DNA of 64,000 bases from an uncultured Polaribacter sp. (GTDB lineage Bacteria; Bacteroidota; Bacteroidia; Flavobacteriales; Flavobacteriaceae). Each line of letters opens with the position of its first letter. The first letter of the stretch is position 1. The notes beneath the pieces are model-generated. The model did not search any database. It had not been told where the DNA came from and saw only the letters and a program-made list of their open reading frames with translations. This document shows, piece after piece, positions 46,184-55,163 of this stretch. The position numbers and the translations under genes are program-made. Location of the stretch: NCBI RefSeq assembly GCF_947500975.1, contig NZ_CANMUE010000008.1, positions 80,690-144,689 of the forward strand, written 5' to 3'.

Positions 46184-46277
46184 ACCATTTTTAACAAGAT
46201 TTATCTTAAAAGAGTATTATATACCAATTTTCCTTTATTTTTACTTATAACTTAGTACGCTTTTTATCTGAAAATAA

Positions 46278-47333
46278 ATGAAAAAGTATCTCCATTTTTT
46301 AATAATTATTTCTCTTTCAACTTCGACTCTTTTTTCTCAAAAAAAAGAAAAAAAATACAACATCAGAACCATTGCTTTTTACAATTTAGAAAATTTATTT
46401 GATACTATTAATGATACTACTATTAATGATGAAGCTAGTCCAATAATGGAGTTAAAAGCAAATAGATCTAAAGTTTATTGGGATAAAATTGATAAACTAA
46501 GTAGTGTTATTTCGCAAATTGGTTTAGACAAAGCAAATACTAGTCCAGCTATTATTGGTGTTTCTGAGGTAGAAAACTTAAGTGTTTTAGATGATTTAGT
46601 AAAATCCAAACATTTGATTCAAAAAAATTACGGAATCATTCATTATGATTCTCCCGATAAAAGAGGAATTGATGTAGCTTTATTATATCAGAAAAAATAT
46701 TTTAAACCTATTCATCATGAGTCCTTTAATCCTAATATTTATAAAGAAAACTATAAAATATACACAAGAGATCAACTCTTAGTTTCTGGTTATTTAGATG
46801 ATGAATTAATTCATTTAATAGTAAATCATTGGCCTTCTAGAAGAGGTGGTGAAGCAAAAAGTAGGCCTTTACGAGAAAAAGCAGCACACCAAAACACAAA
46901 AATTATTGCTAAAATTAGAGAAAAAGACGATAATGCTAAAATTTTAATTATGGGCGATTTTAATGATGACCCAACAAATTCTAGTTTTAAAAAAGTTTTA
47001 AAAACTAAAAGTCATAAAAATAAAATTGGTAAAATGGATATTTATAATCCATATGAAGATTTGTACCGAAGAGGCTTTAATACTTTAGGTTATAAAGATA
47101 AAATTAACTTATTTGATATGATTTTAATTTCATCACCATTATTAAATAAAAGCAAAAAAGATTTTTCTACTTATAAAATGTTTAAAGCAATGATTTTTAA
47201 CAAGCGTTTTTTAACAGAAAAAAATGGTAAATACAAAGGGTATCCTTTTAGGAGTTTTTCAAATGGTGTTTATGCTGGTGGTTATTCTGATCACTATCCT
47301 GTTTACATGTATCTACTTAAAGAACAAAAATAA
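46278..47333 (+). CDS. Exported endonuclease/exonuclease/phosphatase family protein
   Basis: 351 aa with signal peptide (HFLIIISLSTSTLFSQ) and an EEP fold: IAFYNLENLFDT, IIGVSEVEN (metal Glu), NHWPSRRGG, MGDFNDDP and the terminal catalytic SDHYPVYM. This subgroup resembles secreted nucleases of Bacteroidetes. The likely job is extracellular or periplasmic cleavage of nucleic acids or phosphoesters. It is divergent from the TonB receptor with 146 bp between, and is followed by a terminator. Confidence 0.9.
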   Translation: MKKYLHFLIIISLSTSTLFSQKKEKKYNIRTIAFYNLENLFDTINDTTINDEASPIMELKANRSKVYWDKIDKLSSVISQIGLDKANTSPAIIGVSEVENLSVLDDLVKSKHLIQKNYGIIHYDSPDKRGIDVALLYQKKYFKPIHHESFNPNIYKENYKIYTRDQLLVSGYLDDELIHLIVNHWPSRRGGEAKSRPLREKAAHQNTKIIAKIREKDDNAKILIMGDFNDDPTNSSFKKVLKTKSHKNKIGKMDIYNPYEDLYRRGFNTLGYKDKINLFDMILISSPLLNKSKKDFSTYKMFKAMIFNKRFLTEKNGKYKGYPFRSFSNGVYAGGYSDHYPVYMYLLKEQK

Positions 47334-47352
47334 TTTTAAATTTATATAAAAT

Positions 47353-47387
47353 AAAAAACCCACAACTTTTAAAGTTATGGGTTTTTT
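47353..47387. terminator. Bidirectional terminator between the EEP gene and rng
   Basis: A-run, stem AAAAACCCA/TGGGTTTTT with inner AACTT/AAGTT, T-run. It lies between convergent genes. Confidence 0.85.
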
Positions 47388-47420
47388 TGATAAAAAATTA
47401 TTGCCTTTATTATCTATTTA

Positions 47421-48950
47421 TTACTTTTTAGTAACAAATCTATAATATAAGTATGTATAAGCATCTCTAGGTATAATTGTAATCCACTTTTTGTGTTTTA
47501 AATACCATTTAAAACGTATTGAGTATACTCCTTTAGTTAAATATGCAGCAATAAAAGGATGAATATGTAATTGTATCTTTTTATTGTTTTTAGAATTTGA
47601 CATCAATTTTTCTAAATCTGCTTCAATATTGTCTAATAAGACAATTGGAGCCTCAACTTGACCATTTTTATTTGGGTTTTCTTCGGTAGTTTTTATACTT
47701 AACTCAGGTCTTACCCTTTGTCTTGTAATTTGTATCAACCCAAATTTACTTGGCGGTAATATTTTGTGTTTTGTTCTATCAAAAGACATTTGTTCTTTCA
47801 AGTGCTGAAACAGTTTATTTCTGTTTTCAGTTTTATGCATATCAATAAAATCAACAACTATAATACCACCCATATCACGCAATTGTAATTGACGTGCTAC
47901 TTCTGTGGCAGCTATTAAATTTACTTCTAATGCAGTATCTTCTTGAGAACCTGCTTTATTAGAACGGTTTCCACTATTTACATCAATAACGTGTAAAGCT
48001 TCAGTATGCTCTATAACTAAATAGGCTCCTCTGCTCATGGAAACTGTTTTTCCAAACGAAGTTTTAATTTGTCTTTCAATTCCATATTTTTCAAAAATTG
48101 GAACATCAGATTTGTGAAGTTTTACAATTTTTTCCTTCTCAGGATAAATTTCTTGTAAATACTCCTTAATTTCAACATTTAAAGTTTCATCATTTGTAAC
48201 AATGTTGGTGAATGATTCATTCATAATATCTCTTAAAATTGATGAAGCTCTGTTTAATTCGCTTAAAATTTTTGTTGGTGTATTTGTATTTGCTATTCTT
48301 TTAGACATTGTTTTCCAACGTTCTAAAGAGTTTTGTAAATCTTTATCTAGCTCTGCTACTTTTTTTCCTTGCGCAACAGTTCTTAAAATAACACCAAAGC
48401 CTTTAGGCTTAATACTTTTTGCCAATCTTTTTAATCGTTCTTTTTCTTTTGGATCTTCTATTTTTTGTGATACAGAAACTCTGTTAGAAAAAGGAACTAA
48501 AACCAAAAACCTACCAGCTATAGATAATTCTGAACTTAGTCTTGGTCCTTTTGTTGAGATTGGTTCTTTTACAATTTGTACTAATAGGTTTTGCCCTGAT
48601 TTTAGTACTTTGTTAATACTACCGTCTTTGTGAATGTCTTCCTGAAATCGGAAATTTTTTAAAGTGAATTCTTTATACTTACCTGTGCCTACTTTCTTAA
48701 TGAACTCATTTAATGATTTTACCTGCGCACCTAAATCATGATAATGTAAAAACCCATCTTTTGGGTACCCTACATTTACAAAGGCTGCATTTAAACCTGT
48801 TAATACTTTTCCTATTTTGGCTAAAAATATATCGCCAACAGAAAATTTATTATCAGATGTTTCATTATTTAATTCAATAAGTTTTCCATCTCTTAATAAG
48901 GCAAAATCAATATCAGATGAATTTGAACGAATTATTAATTCTGTTTTCAT
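47421..48950 (-). CDS. rng: Ribonuclease E/G family endoribonuclease
   Basis: 509-aa single-strand RNA endonuclease of the RNase G length class (no long C-terminal scaffold). N-terminal S1 domain (VGDIFLAKIGKVLTGLNAAFVNVGYPKDGFLH), catalytic carboxylates in VIDVNSGN and VVDFIDMHK, and a basic C-terminus. It processes rRNA or decays mRNA by family. The 151-bp leader on the minus strand, between it and the 29-aa gene, holds two perfect stem-loops. Bacteroidetes order rng - small basic protein - HU is kept. Confidence 0.95.
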   Translation of the reverse strand: MKTELIIRSNSSDIDFALLRDGKLIELNNETSDNKFSVGDIFLAKIGKVLTGLNAAFVNVGYPKDGFLHYHDLGAQVKSLNEFIKKVGTGKYKEFTLKNFRFQEDIHKDGSINKVLKSGQNLLVQIVKEPISTKGPRLSSELSIAGRFLVLVPFSNRVSVSQKIEDPKEKERLKRLAKSIKPKGFGVILRTVAQGKKVAELDKDLQNSLERWKTMSKRIANTNTPTKILSELNRASSILRDIMNESFTNIVTNDETLNVEIKEYLQEIYPEKEKIVKLHKSDVPIFEKYGIERQIKTSFGKTVSMSRGAYLVIEHTEALHVIDVNSGNRSNKAGSQEDTALEVNLIAATEVARQLQLRDMGGIIVVDFIDMHKTENRNKLFQHLKEQMSFDRTKHKILPPSKFGLIQITRQRVRPELSIKTTEENPNKNGQVEAPIVLLDNIEADLEKLMSNSKNNKKIQLHIHPFIAAYLTKGVYSIRFKWYLKHKKWITIIPRDAYTYLYYRFVTKK

Positions 48951-49005
48951 ACTGAACTGGTTTTAACGCTACATAAAAAACATGCAGCATGGATTAATAT
49001 TGTCA

Positions 49006-49041
49006 GGTATTTGTAATACCATTTGAGGTTTGTGTAACCTC
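49006..49041 (-). promoter_or_regulatory. Tandem stem-loops in the rng leader
   Basis: GGTATT-TGT-AATACC (49006-49020) and GAGGTT-TGTGT-AACCTC (49025-49041), both perfect 6-bp stems 4 nt apart, about 55-90 nt upstream of the rng start. E. coli RNase E controls its own mRNA through 5' leader hairpins, so an analogous role is possible. Confidence 0.4.
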
Positions 49042-49084
49042 GATGTCAATGAACTTTTTTTTGTTTTTTACTAAACAATAAACG

Positions 49085-49110
49085 AAAAAGTAAGCGAATG
49101 CTTACTTTTT
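49085..49110 (-). terminator. Terminator-like hairpin overlapping the 29-aa gene stop
   Basis: Perfect 11-bp stem AAAAAGTAAGC/GCTTACTTTTT with a 4-nt loop. The TAA of the small gene lies within the stem. It could end the small-gene transcript or separate it from rng. Confidence 0.7.
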
Positions 49111-49191
49111 CTTGTGTCTATTTGCTCTTGCTCTTTTTTTTCTTTTGTGCGTAGAGATCTTTGCTCTCTTTCTTTTTTTACCACTTGGCAT
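49102..49191 (-). CDS. 29-residue, extremely basic protein (probable small ribosomal protein)
   Basis: Too short for the ORF track. Reads MPSGKKRKRAKISTHKRKKR then ARANRHKKK. About 60% Lys/Arg, no hydrophobic core, ATG start and TAA stop. I recall nearly the same protein in many Bacteroidetes at this place between rng and HU; its composition is that of small ribosomal proteins, and a Bacteroidetes-specific one (bL38) was reported from a Flavobacterium ribosome. Whether this is bL38 I cannot verify. High confidence that it is coding, less on function. Confidence 0.75.
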   Translation of the reverse strand: MPSGKKRKRAKISTHKRKKRARANRHKKK

Positions 49192-49246
49192 AATGTACGA
49201 TGTTTTTATAAACCTTATTATATTTTAGGTTTAGATTAATACTGTT

Positions 49247-49537
49247 TTATTTTACAGCTACTTTATTTTTTACTCCTTCTGTAAAAGTTTTGGCTGGTTT
49301 AAAAGCCGGAATATTGTGAGCTGGTATTTTGATCGTTGTATTCTTAGAAATATTTCTACCCGTTTTTTCTGCTCTTGTTTTGATAATAAAACTACCAAAG
49401 CCTCTTAAATAAACGTTATCTCCACTTTCTAATGCATCCTTTACTTCAGTCATAAATGCTTCAACTGTTGCTAAAACATCTGTTTTTTCTATACCAGATT
49501 TGTCTGAAATTTTTGATACGATATCTGCTTTCGTCAT
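49247..49537 (-). CDS. HU family DNA-binding protein
   Basis: 96 aa, nucleoid-associated DNA-bending protein. TKADIVSKISDKSGIEKTDVLATVEAF, the core GDNVYLRGFGSFIIKTRAEKTGRNISKNTTIKIPAHNIPAFKPAKTF contains the complete beta-arm, as in HU/IHF. Full length. A promoter with a perfect -7 box lies 44 nt upstream of the predicted start. It is transcribed toward the small basic gene, 55 bp away. Confidence 0.97.
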   Translation of the reverse strand: MTKADIVSKISDKSGIEKTDVLATVEAFMTEVKDALESGDNVYLRGFGSFIIKTRAEKTGRNISKNTTIKIPAHNIPAFKPAKTFTEGVKNKVAVK

Positions 49538-49587
49538 GTCTCTATTTTTACTATTTTTTTGTTAAATTTGTTTCAAAAATGCGGATG

Positions 49588-49616
49588 CAAATATATGATA
49601 ATTAATCAATTCCAAA
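49588..49616 (-). promoter_or_regulatory. Bacteroidetes-type promoter of the HU gene
   Basis: Minus strand TTTG (49613-49616), a 17-nt spacer, TATATTTG (49588-49595, perfect -7). The spacer is a little short of the usual 19-20. Predicted start near 49581, leader about 44 nt. Confidence 0.55.
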
Positions 49617-49678
49617 AACTTAAACACTTAAATTTATGTGAATTTTAAAATGTAATATTGCATTTCTATTTTTTACAC

Positions 49679-50722
49679 ATGATTTTTTCTAACACATTAA
49701 TTTACTGGTACTTAAAAAATAATAGAGAATTGCCTTGGCGCAAAACCAAAAACCCATACTTTATTTGGTTATCAGAAATTATGTTACAGCAAACAAGAGT
49801 TGCACAAGGTTTGGCATATTATCTAAAATTTACTGAAAAATTTCCAACAGTTTTTGACCTCGCAAAAGCCGATGAAAGTACCGTTTTAAAAATGTGGCAA
49901 GGTTTGGGTTATTATTCTCGCGCACGAAATTTACATTTTACGGCAAAACATATTGCAAATGAATTAAATGGCGAATTTCCATCAACATATAAAGAAATCA
50001 TAAAATTAAAAGGAATTGGAGATTATACAGCCTCAGCAATTGCTTCAATTTGTTTTAAGGAAGCCGCAGCTGTTGTAGATGGAAACGTTTACAGGGTGCT
50101 TTCTAGGTATTATGGTATTAAAACACCTATTAACTCATCTGCAGGTATTAGAGAATTTAAAGCCCTAGCGCAGACTTTAATTGACAAAACACAACCAGGG
50201 AATTACAATCAAGCACTTATGGATTTTGGTGCACTACATTGCAAACCACAAAATCCTTTATGCGAAACTTGTCCTTTTGCTGATAGTTGTGTAGCTTTAG
50301 AAAAGAGTTTAACAAAAGAATTACCTGTAAAAGAGAAGAAAATTAAAGTAAGAAATCGTTATTTTAACTTTTTAGTGATAAAAACGAACGATAATAAAAC
50401 TGTTTTATCAGAAAGAAAAGGAAAAGGAATTTGGCAAGGTTTGTATCAATTTCCATTAATTGAAAGCAATAAAATCATCAATAAAAATGAGTTGATTTCA
50501 TCTGAAGAATTCATCAATTTATTTCCTTATCAAACCACAATTTCACTTTTTAATAAAAAGGAAATTATTCATAAATTATCTCATCAACATTTATACACTC
50601 AATTTTGGATTGTAGAAACTAAAAACTTCTCTAAAACAAATATAAACTGGTCAGAAATAGAAAAATTTCCTGTTCCTGTTCTAATTGCTAATTTTTTAGA
50701 AACATTTCTAACTAAAAAGTAA
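49679..50722 (+). CDS. mutY: A/G-specific adenine glycosylase MutY
   Basis: Base-excision enzyme that removes A opposite 8-oxoguanine. Helix-hairpin-helix LKGIGDYTASAIASICF, catalytic Asp in AAVVDGNVYRVLSRYYG, [4Fe-4S] cluster HCKPQNPLCETCPFADSC (C-x6-C-x2-C-x5-C) and a C-terminal NUDIX-like domain. 347 aa from ATG 49679; the track start is TTG 49658, seven residues upstream, with no family support. First gene of the conserved mutY-ssb-gldE-gldD run. Confidence 0.97.
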   Translation: MIFSNTLIYWYLKNNRELPWRKTKNPYFIWLSEIMLQQTRVAQGLAYYLKFTEKFPTVFDLAKADESTVLKMWQGLGYYSRARNLHFTAKHIANELNGEFPSTYKEIIKLKGIGDYTASAIASICFKEAAAVVDGNVYRVLSRYYGIKTPINSSAGIREFKALAQTLIDKTQPGNYNQALMDFGALHCKPQNPLCETCPFADSCVALEKSLTKELPVKEKKIKVRNRYFNFLVIKTNDNKTVLSERKGKGIWQGLYQFPLIESNKIINKNELISSEEFINLFPYQTTISLFNKKEIIHKLSHQHLYTQFWIVETKNFSKTNINWSEIEKFPVPVLIANFLETFLTKK

Positions 50723-50735
50723 TTGAAATTTTTAG

Positions 50736-50743
50736 TACTTTTG
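50736..50743 (+). promoter_or_regulatory. Candidate -7 element for ssb
   Basis: TACTTTTG matches TAnnTTTG; predicted start near 50750, a 13-nt leader. The -33 box is not clear. Confidence 0.55.
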
Positions 50744-50762
50744 ATATACTAATAATTAAGCT

Positions 50763-51194
50763 ATGGCAGGAACAATAAACAAAGTAATTTTAATTGGTAA
50801 TTTAGGTGATGATGTAAAAATGCATTATTTTGATGATCAAAATTGTGTGGGTCGTTTTCCAATTGCTACTAGCGAAAGTTATACTAATAAACAAACCGGA
50901 GAAAAAGTAACAACAACAGATTGGCACAATTTAGTAGTTAGAAATGGACTAGCTAAAGTTTGTGAAAAGTACCTAGCTAAAGGTGATAAAATATATGTGG
51001 AAGGAAAATTAAAAAACCGCCAATGGGAGCAAGATGGAGTAAAACGTTATGCTACAGAAGTTCATGTAAATGAAATGACAATGTTATCTACCAAAAAAAA
51101 CACGGACACTTCTAATGTTCCTCCACAAAACCAACAACCTTCTGTACAACCAAAATCGGTTGCAAAAGAAGAAAATGACGACTTACCATTTTAA
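50763..51194 (+). CDS. ssb: Single-stranded DNA-binding protein
   Basis: 143 aa. N-terminal OB fold (INKVILIGNLGDDVKMHYF, TTDWHNLVV, EGKLKNRQWEQDGVKRYATEV), short Gln/Pro-rich linker (QNQQPSVQPK) and the acidic interaction tail DDLPF, the site at which partner repair and replication proteins dock. Complete. Followed 19 bp later by gldE, so transcription may continue into the gliding genes. Confidence 0.97.
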   Translation: MAGTINKVILIGNLGDDVKMHYFDDQNCVGRFPIATSESYTNKQTGEKVTTTDWHNLVVRNGLAKVCEKYLAKGDKIYVEGKLKNRQWEQDGVKRYATEVHVNEMTMLSTKKNTDTSNVPPQNQQPSVQPKSVAKEENDDLPF

Positions 51195-51213
51195 TTAATC
51201 AAAACGCGATAAT

Positions 51214-52542
51214 TTGGACCCAGATCCTGAACATTTGTTAATACATTTTTCTTCCATAGATTTACTTCATTCTTTAAACGGAATTGCACTTATTATTTTA
51301 CTAATTTGTTCTGCCTTAATTTCTGGAACAGAAGTTGCTTTTTTCTCACTTTCGCAAACAGATTTAGACGAACTTGATAAGGAAAGTAAAAGCGAAAATA
51401 TTATTGTAAAATTATTAGAAAAACCTCAAAAGTTATTGGCAACAATTTTAATTACTAATAATTTTATCAATATTTTAATTGTACTTCTTTTTGCCTCTTT
51501 AGCTGAAAGTTTATTTAATGATTTTAATTACAATTTAAATCTTCATTTTTTTACAATTCCAGTTCGTTTTTTAATAGAAATAATACTTGTTACTTTTTTA
51601 ATTCTCTTATTTGGAGAGGTTTTACCAAAAATATACGCTTCTAGAAATGCGCTTCGTTTTTCTAAAATAATGTCTAAATTTATACATGTTATCAATATAT
51701 TTTTAACACCTTTTACACTGCCATTAATTACCCTAACAAAATATATTGAAAAGAAATTAGGTAGTAAAAACAGTAATTTTTCTGTTGAAACTTTATCACA
51801 AGCTTTAGAATTAACTTCTGATGGAGCAACTACAAAAGATGAGCAAAAAATTTTAGAAGGCATCGTAAATTTTGGTAATACAGAAACGGTGCAAATTATG
51901 AAACCAAGAATAGATATTTTTGCACTTTCTGATGATGAATCTTATGAAACTGTTCTTAGCAAAATTCAAAAAAAAGGCTACTCTAGAAACCCTGTTTATA
52001 AAGAAAATATAGACACAATTATTGGTGTTTTGTATTCTAAAGACTTATTAGCACATTTAAATAAAACAAATTTTAAGTGGCAATCTTTGTTAAGAGAACC
52101 CTTTTTTGTGCCAGAAAATAAAAAATTAGATGACTTGTTAAGCGATTTTAGAGAGAAAAAAAATCACTTAGCAATTGTTGTTGACGAGTACGGAGGAACA
52201 AGTGGTTTGGTTACCTTAGAAGACGTTATTGAAGAAATTGTGGGAGATATTAATGATGAGTTTGACGATGATGATTTAGCTTACTCTAAGATTGACGAAA
52301 ACAATTATGTTTTTGAAGGCAAAACAACTATAAAAGATTTTTGCAAGGTTTTAGATGATGAAGATGAAGAAATTTTTGAACGTGAAAAAGGCGAAAGCGA
52401 AACTTTAGCTGGTTTTATTTTAGAAATTTATGGTAAATTCCCTAAAAAAGGAGATAAAATAAATTTCAAAAATTATACGTTTACTATTGAAGCGTTAGAT
52501 AAAAAACGCATAAAACAAGTTAAAGCAACTAGAAATGCGTAA
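51214..52542 (+). CDS. gldE: Gliding motility protein GldE (CorC/CNNM-like)
   Basis: 442-aa inner-membrane protein: DUF21 domain with about four helices (LNGIALIILLICSALISGTEVAFFSLS ... LLFGEVLPKIYA), two CBS domains (about 190-320; KPRIDIFALSDDE and EYGGTSGLVTLEDVIEEIVGDINDEFDDD) and a CorC_HlyC C-terminal domain. GldE supports GldD and the type IX secretion/gliding machinery in Flavobacterium. The start is TTG 51214 (DPDPEHLLIH follows), and this N-terminus looks like known GldE, so I keep it. gldD overlaps its end by 8 bp. Confidence 0.93.
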   Translation: MDPDPEHLLIHFSSIDLLHSLNGIALIILLICSALISGTEVAFFSLSQTDLDELDKESKSENIIVKLLEKPQKLLATILITNNFINILIVLLFASLAESLFNDFNYNLNLHFFTIPVRFLIEIILVTFLILLFGEVLPKIYASRNALRFSKIMSKFIHVINIFLTPFTLPLITLTKYIEKKLGSKNSNFSVETLSQALELTSDGATTKDEQKILEGIVNFGNTETVQIMKPRIDIFALSDDESYETVLSKIQKKGYSRNPVYKENIDTIIGVLYSKDLLAHLNKTNFKWQSLLREPFFVPENKKLDDLLSDFREKKNHLAIVVDEYGGTSGLVTLEDVIEEIVGDINDEFDDDDLAYSKIDENNYVFEGKTTIKDFCKVLDDEDEEIFEREKGESETLAGFILEIYGKFPKKGDKINFKNYTFTIEALDKKRIKQVKATRNA

Positions 52543-53083
52543 CCTTTTTTTTATTATAATTTCTCTTATTTTTCTTTCTTGTAATACAGATGTTTTACCA
52601 AAACCAAAAGGGTATTTAGGCTTAACATATCCGCAAAAAGAATACAAAATCCTTACTCTTAAAAGACCTTATACTTTTGATGTTTTAAAAAGAACTACTA
52701 TTATTGATGATACAAATAATTGGTTAAAAATTAAATATCCTAATTTAAAAGCTTCTTTAGATATTACTTATAGGCCCATTGAAAACAACTTAATAGAACT
52801 TTTAACTGAAGCAGAAAAATTGGTTTTTAAACATGCTGTAAAAGCAGAACAAATTACCCCAAAAGACTTTGTGAATCCTAAAAAAAGAGTCTTTGGAAGT
52901 TTGTATGAAATTACAGGAAACGCAGCCTCAAACCTACAGTTTCATGTTACAGACAGTACAAGTAATTTTATAAAAGGTTCTTTGTATTTCTACGCAAAAC
53001 CTAACTACGATTCTATTTTACCTGCAGTTGCGTATATAAGAGAAGATGTTTTAAAATTAATTGAAACTTTAGAGTGGAAGTAA
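52535..53083 (+). CDS. gldD: Gliding motility lipoprotein GldD
   Basis: 182-aa lipoprotein with signal and lipobox FLSCN (Cys16). The N-terminal PKGYLGLTYPQKEYK and C-terminal YFYAKPNYDSILPAVAYIREDVLKLIETLEWK are GldD hallmarks. Needed for gliding and chitin use in F. johnsoniae, in concert with GldE. Overlaps gldE by 8 bp and is last in the mutY-ssb-gldE-gldD run. The presence suggests the organism glides or uses type IX secretion. Confidence 0.95.
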   Translation: MRNLFFIIISLIFLSCNTDVLPKPKGYLGLTYPQKEYKILTLKRPYTFDVLKRTTIIDDTNNWLKIKYPNLKASLDITYRPIENNLIELLTEAEKLVFKHAVKAEQITPKDFVNPKKRVFGSLYEITGNAASNLQFHVTDSTSNFIKGSLYFYAKPNYDSILPAVAYIREDVLKLIETLEWK

Positions 53084-53131
53084 ATTAATTCTTTTTTTAT
53101 CTTTAGAAAAAAACTAAAAAAGTTGTTTATT

Positions 53132-55159
53132 ATGAAAATGCTATCTAAATTTTCTCTACTAATAACCTTATCCCTACTATTATTTTCTTGTGAAAATGAA
53201 GAAATAATAGATGATTATATTCAAAGAGATGCTAATGCCAGTCATTTAATAGGTACTTGGGCTATACAAACTGTTACTATTAATGGCAATACTTCAGAAG
53301 CCCCAATAAGTTTTCAAGAATGTGGTACAGACTATTTTACATATTCTGCTGATAATGTTTATCAAGAAACTGTTTTTAAAACGTCTTTATGTAATGCCGA
53401 TAAAGCCAATGCAAACTGGGCCTTAAAAGATGGCATTATTAACTTATCATCAAATACTGGTGAATCACAAACTATAGAGGTTAGAAAATTAAATGAAAAC
53501 ATTTTTATTTTTCAAGTTTATTTAGATTTAGATGTAAATAATGGCACTGAAGCCTATATTTTTACAGCTACAAGGTACACACCTCCCAAAGAAGTTGACA
53601 TTTACACAGATACATTTTATCAAAAATCAAATGATAGTCAAATAGAATTTACTTGGAATAAATACTCAGGCTATAAAACATTTCTAAAATATGAAATCTA
53701 CAGAACAGATGAAACTTGCAACTCATCATCTGTAAAATTAATAAAAACAATAACAGATGTAAATGAAAACTACTTTGTAGACTTAGAGGCTTTTTCTACT
53801 GAACATTGTTATCAACTTAAAATTTATACAGATGAAGGCCTATTAGGAGAAAGTAATTTAATAACCATTTTTACTGATAATCTTAGACCAGAACATGTAA
53901 ATTTTGTCAATGCTAATGTTAATAACGAGTCTGTAACCTTAACTTGGGAAAAATCTGAAGACCCTTATTTTTCTCATTACGAAATTAAATATTACGATAC
54001 TCTAGATTTTACGCCAAACTATAACGAACATGTTACCGTTATAGATGATGTAAATATTACCAGTTTTACAGACACAAACCCTCCTTATTTATTACAACCT
54101 GTATATGTAATTTTAGTTTATAATAAGTTTGGAAACTACAGTTATATCATAGAAAATGAAAACTCAATTTCTGTAAATTTAAACAGAATTGGTATGTTAG
54201 ATATAGAATATTTATATAAAATGGTTTACGATAGAGAATCCAAGTCTTTTATATTTTATTACAGAGAATCTACTTATGGTAATTATAAATTTGCAAAATA
54301 TAGTACTATAGATAAAAAATTTGTTGCAGAATCATACAAACAACCAACATCGTCTACAAGTACTAGTATGCAAATAATTGATTCTGAAACCGGCTATGGC
54401 AAAGAGTTTATTTACCCACAAAATGATGAATTATGGGTTTATAATGCAGATGATTTAACATACAAATACGCTTTTAATTTAAGCAATTCAAGCACAGGAA
54501 GTTTTAGTTATTTGGGAAATGATATTTGGGTTGTAACAGACAATGAGAATGTATTTACCTATTTAAGAAATAATGATGCTTTTACACTATTAGACAAAAA
54601 ACCTCATTTTACACAACATCAAGGAAGTGGTCATTATGAAATTCTAAAAATAGATACAAACACCATATTAGTAAGTCATGATAATGAAGGTAGGGCTATA
54701 CTTTATAAAATTGATGAAAATGGAATTATTGTCAATCATGGCATAAAAAATATTCCATTGCAATACAATTATAACCATAATAATGTGCAGTATAACTCCA
54801 ATTCTACATACATCGTAAACACAACTAATAATAAAATTTACAGCGCTAATGATTATTCTCTTATAAAAGAATACAACTCTCCAGCAATAACATCAAATTT
54901 AAGTAGAGATGGATCAAAAATTTATGGCACAAATAATACCAGAGAACTTACAGACGATTACAATACTGCTAAAAAAGAAGTAATAATATATGATATAGCA
55001 ACTAGAAACATAGAAACAAAAGAATCTAAAGGATATCCGTTATACATTACTGATAATGAAGATGGAAACATTATTTGTTTATCTGCAAATTTTCCTGGTG
55101 AGACATTTGATAATTTTGAAAGCAAAGTTAAAAATTTGTTTATAGAAGTAATTGAATAA
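53132..55159 (+). CDS. Large surface lipoprotein: lipocalin-like and fibronectin III-like domains
   Basis: About 675 aa. Signal peptide and lipobox LLFSC. A lipocalin-like beta domain (HLIGTWAIQTVTING, about 40-150), then two FnIII-like modules (IEFTWNKYSGYKTFLKYEIYR; VTLTWEKSEDPYFSHYEIKYY), and a C-terminal ~320-residue part with repeated beta-blade-like strands (IIDSETGYGKEFIYPQNDELWVYNA ... IYSANDYSLIKEYNS). Likely a surface protein; ligand unknown. The track start is TTG 53123; ATG 53132 is used. It ends 4 bp before a convergent gene. Confidence 0.8.
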   Translation: MKMLSKFSLLITLSLLLFSCENEEIIDDYIQRDANASHLIGTWAIQTVTINGNTSEAPISFQECGTDYFTYSADNVYQETVFKTSLCNADKANANWALKDGIINLSSNTGESQTIEVRKLNENIFIFQVYLDLDVNNGTEAYIFTATRYTPPKEVDIYTDTFYQKSNDSQIEFTWNKYSGYKTFLKYEIYRTDETCNSSSVKLIKTITDVNENYFVDLEAFSTEHCYQLKIYTDEGLLGESNLITIFTDNLRPEHVNFVNANVNNESVTLTWEKSEDPYFSHYEIKYYDTLDFTPNYNEHVTVIDDVNITSFTDTNPPYLLQPVYVILVYNKFGNYSYIIENENSISVNLNRIGMLDIEYLYKMVYDRESKSFIFYYRESTYGNYKFAKYSTIDKKFVAESYKQPTSSTSTSMQIIDSETGYGKEFIYPQNDELWVYNADDLTYKYAFNLSNSSTGSFSYLGNDIWVVTDNENVFTYLRNNDAFTLLDKKPHFTQHQGSGHYEILKIDTNTILVSHDNEGRAILYKIDENGIIVNHGIKNIPLQYNYNHNNVQYNSNSTYIVNTTNNKIYSANDYSLIKEYNSPAITSNLSRDGSKIYGTNNTRELTDDYNTAKKEVIIYDIATRNIETKESKGYPLYITDNEDGNIICLSANFPGETFDNFESKVKNLFIEVIE

Positions 55160-55163
55160 CAAA

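Noticed and set aside
48202-48633. 143-aa plus-strand ORF within rng
   Set aside because: Antisense shadow of a well-supported RNase E/G gene.
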